Program-made: the position numbers and the translations under genes
NCBI RefSeq assembly: GCF_021021555.1
Contig: NZ_JAINWA010000001.1
Location: 372,001 to 436,000, forward strand
Origin: Teretinema zuelzerae
Lineage (GTDB): Bacteria > Spirochaetota > Spirochaetia > Treponematales > Treponemataceae
DNA: 64,000 nucleotides
Direction: 5' to 3'
Shown here: one piece after another, positions 63,229-64,000 of the stretch
Numbering within the stretch: position 1 is the first letter of the stretch
Layout: every line of letters starts with the position of its first letter
The notes under the pieces: generated by a model
Databases searched by the model: none
What the model was told of the DNA's origin: nothing
What the model saw: the letters and a program-made list of their open reading frames with translations, nothing else

Positions 63229-64000
63229 ATGGATATAGATCAGTTTTTAAACGAATCCGGGGTCAAGCCTTCCACGCCCGCGGGGCAAGACCAGGTTTCT
63301 ACAGATATAGTAGTTCTCAATCCCCAGGAACGGATGCTGGTTAACCGGGTATTCGAAAATCTCAGGGTTATTTCTCCGGAAACGATGGTGGGAGTCGCCA
63401 CGCGCATCATGGATCTCGAGCGGCTTTCGGTTTCCATTTCGCGCTATCCTTCGATGCATCAGGGGGGATTCACCGTCGGAGCGCCGAGAAACACAGAAAC
63501 CCTCGTCGAAACCCTGTGCACCTTCGGCGACCACGAACGGCTTCTCACCCTGCCGACGAAGGCTATTCTGGGAAAGGGCTTTCTGGTAGCCAAATTCCAT
63601 GCCTTCGCCGCGATCACCAAGGTCGCCCTCAATTCCAACTTTTCCGACCGCGACATACAGGAGCTCCGCCAGGCCACGCTGAACATCATGTTTACGCTCA
63701 TGGCGGAAGAAGTGTACATGTCGATTCTCGACGATCCGAACCTTAATACAGACGTCCGCAGGGACGTCGCCGAAGCACTGGCGGAACTATGGGAGCACCG
63801 GCTCGACCAGCACGCCATTAGCGTCGCCCCCGTTCTCGACGCCGTCTGGTCGGTGCGGGACCAGATCGCCCCCAATTTCGGCACGATGATCGGCACCAGC
63901 GAGCTGCTCCTGATCACCATCGCCCTCGACGAAACCTGGCAGAGCTTCATTTCCCAGCGCCTTTCGAATTCCGACGTGGGGGCGGCCCTGGAAGAATTCC
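63229..64000 (+). CDS. Large hypothetical protein, N-terminal part (runs off the window)
   Basis: Open from ATG 63229 to the last base, at least 257 residues, so the 3' end lies outside. Starts MDIDQFLNESGVKPS. The rest is mainly helical, with a repeated Glu/Leu-rich look (DIQELRQATLNIMFTLMAEE, RRDVAEALAELWEHRLDQHA). No signal peptide or membrane segment and no family recognised. TATACT at 63214-63219 ends nine bases before the ATG. Confidence 0.85.
   Translation, partial: MDIDQFLNESGVKPSTPAGQDQVSTDIVVLNPQERMLVNRVFENLRVISPETMVGVATRIMDLERLSVSISRYPSMHQGGFTVGAPRNTETLVETLCTFGDHERLLTLPTKAILGKGFLVAKFHAFAAITKVALNSNFSDRDIQELRQATLNIMFTLMAEEVYMSILDDPNLNTDVRRDVAEALAELWEHRLDQHAISVAPVLDAVWSVRDQIAPNFGTMIGTSELLLITIALDETWQSFISQRLSNSDVGAALEEF

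Overview
The window reads as chromosomal DNA of a spirochaete of the Treponema lineage, probably a free-living or gut saccharolytic member rather than a host-restricted pathogen. The evidence is gene content and order. The ribosomal/tRNA-modification cluster rpsP-KH-rimM-trmD-rplS is followed by a FliK-like/FlhB-like pair, an HD-GYP protein and a YraN protein. A CHASE2 adenylate cyclase faces a FecR-type envelope cluster. There is abundant cyclic-di-GMP machinery and a flagellin-glycosylation (Maf/DUF115) gene. A biosynthetic and sugar-catabolic set is also present: zwf, pgl, kdgK, eda, citrate synthase, a GH16 beta-glucanase and glycogen phosphorylase. The DNA is visibly above 50% GC, and I see no insertion sequences, prophage or CRISPR array. 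Species cannot be fixed from the sequence alone.

Layout. 1-3960: end of glycogen phosphorylase, tRNA-Gly(CCC) inside a long inverted repeat, birA, serS. 4004-10149: minus-strand block transcribed from a TTGACG-17-TATAAG promoter through rpsP...rplS, a terminator, then a tightly overlapping second operon (FliK-like, FlhB-like, HD-GYP, YraN, a 51-residue ORF, a Cys-pair protein). 10199-17166: a GGDEF-EAL protein, a polar amino-acid ABC transporter with an intra-operon terminator, a DUF6062-type Cys protein, a Dabb protein, and the GGGtGRT / NifU-like pair with a hairpin array behind it and a 50-bp perfect palindrome in front. 17376-24549: YigZ, CHASE2 adenylate cyclase, and a divergent envelope operon (OmpA-like, two secreted proteins, FecR). 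24580-32127: GH16 lipoprotein, topoisomerase IV (parC, parE) and a coiled-coil protein. 32229-38788: an EF-G-like GTPase with altered G motifs, citrate synthase, asnS, a D,D-carboxypeptidase. 38813-46771: a minus cell-envelope operon (LysM-M23 endopeptidase, zinc ribbon, propeller with a degenerate NodB domain) divergent from lepB, a class B PBP and a Maf glycosyltransferase-like gene. The last two each carry an apparent one-base deletion at CCCCCCGGG. 46923-53832: signalling genes (a divergent HD-GYP, a soluble chemoreceptor-like protein, a propeller-GGDEF sensor). 53947-64000: a lone trpB, pgl-zwf, lemA with two TPM proteins, a GNAT/RsuA pair, divergent kdgK and eda-VOC, and the start of a large unknown gene.

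How the genes work together. The metabolic genes supply the oxidative pentose phosphate branch (zwf, pgl) and the lower Entner-Doudoroff/hexuronate branch (kdgK, eda), fed by beta-glucan (GH16) and glycogen (glgP). At least four proteins make, break or resemble enzymes for cyclic-di-GMP, and one makes cAMP. Envelope growth is represented by D,D-carboxypeptidase, PBP, LysM-M23 and signal peptidase I. Several genes (asnS most clearly) have their -10 box only 6-9 bases before the start codon, which points to leaderless or near-leaderless mRNAs.

No single locus is provably a new system. The best candidates for follow-up are the GGGtGRT/NifU-like pair with its unusual flanking DNA, the overlapping chemoreceptor-like/propeller-GGDEF pair, the catalytically degenerate propeller-NodB protein, and the tRNA-Gly embedded in a 17-bp inverted repeat.
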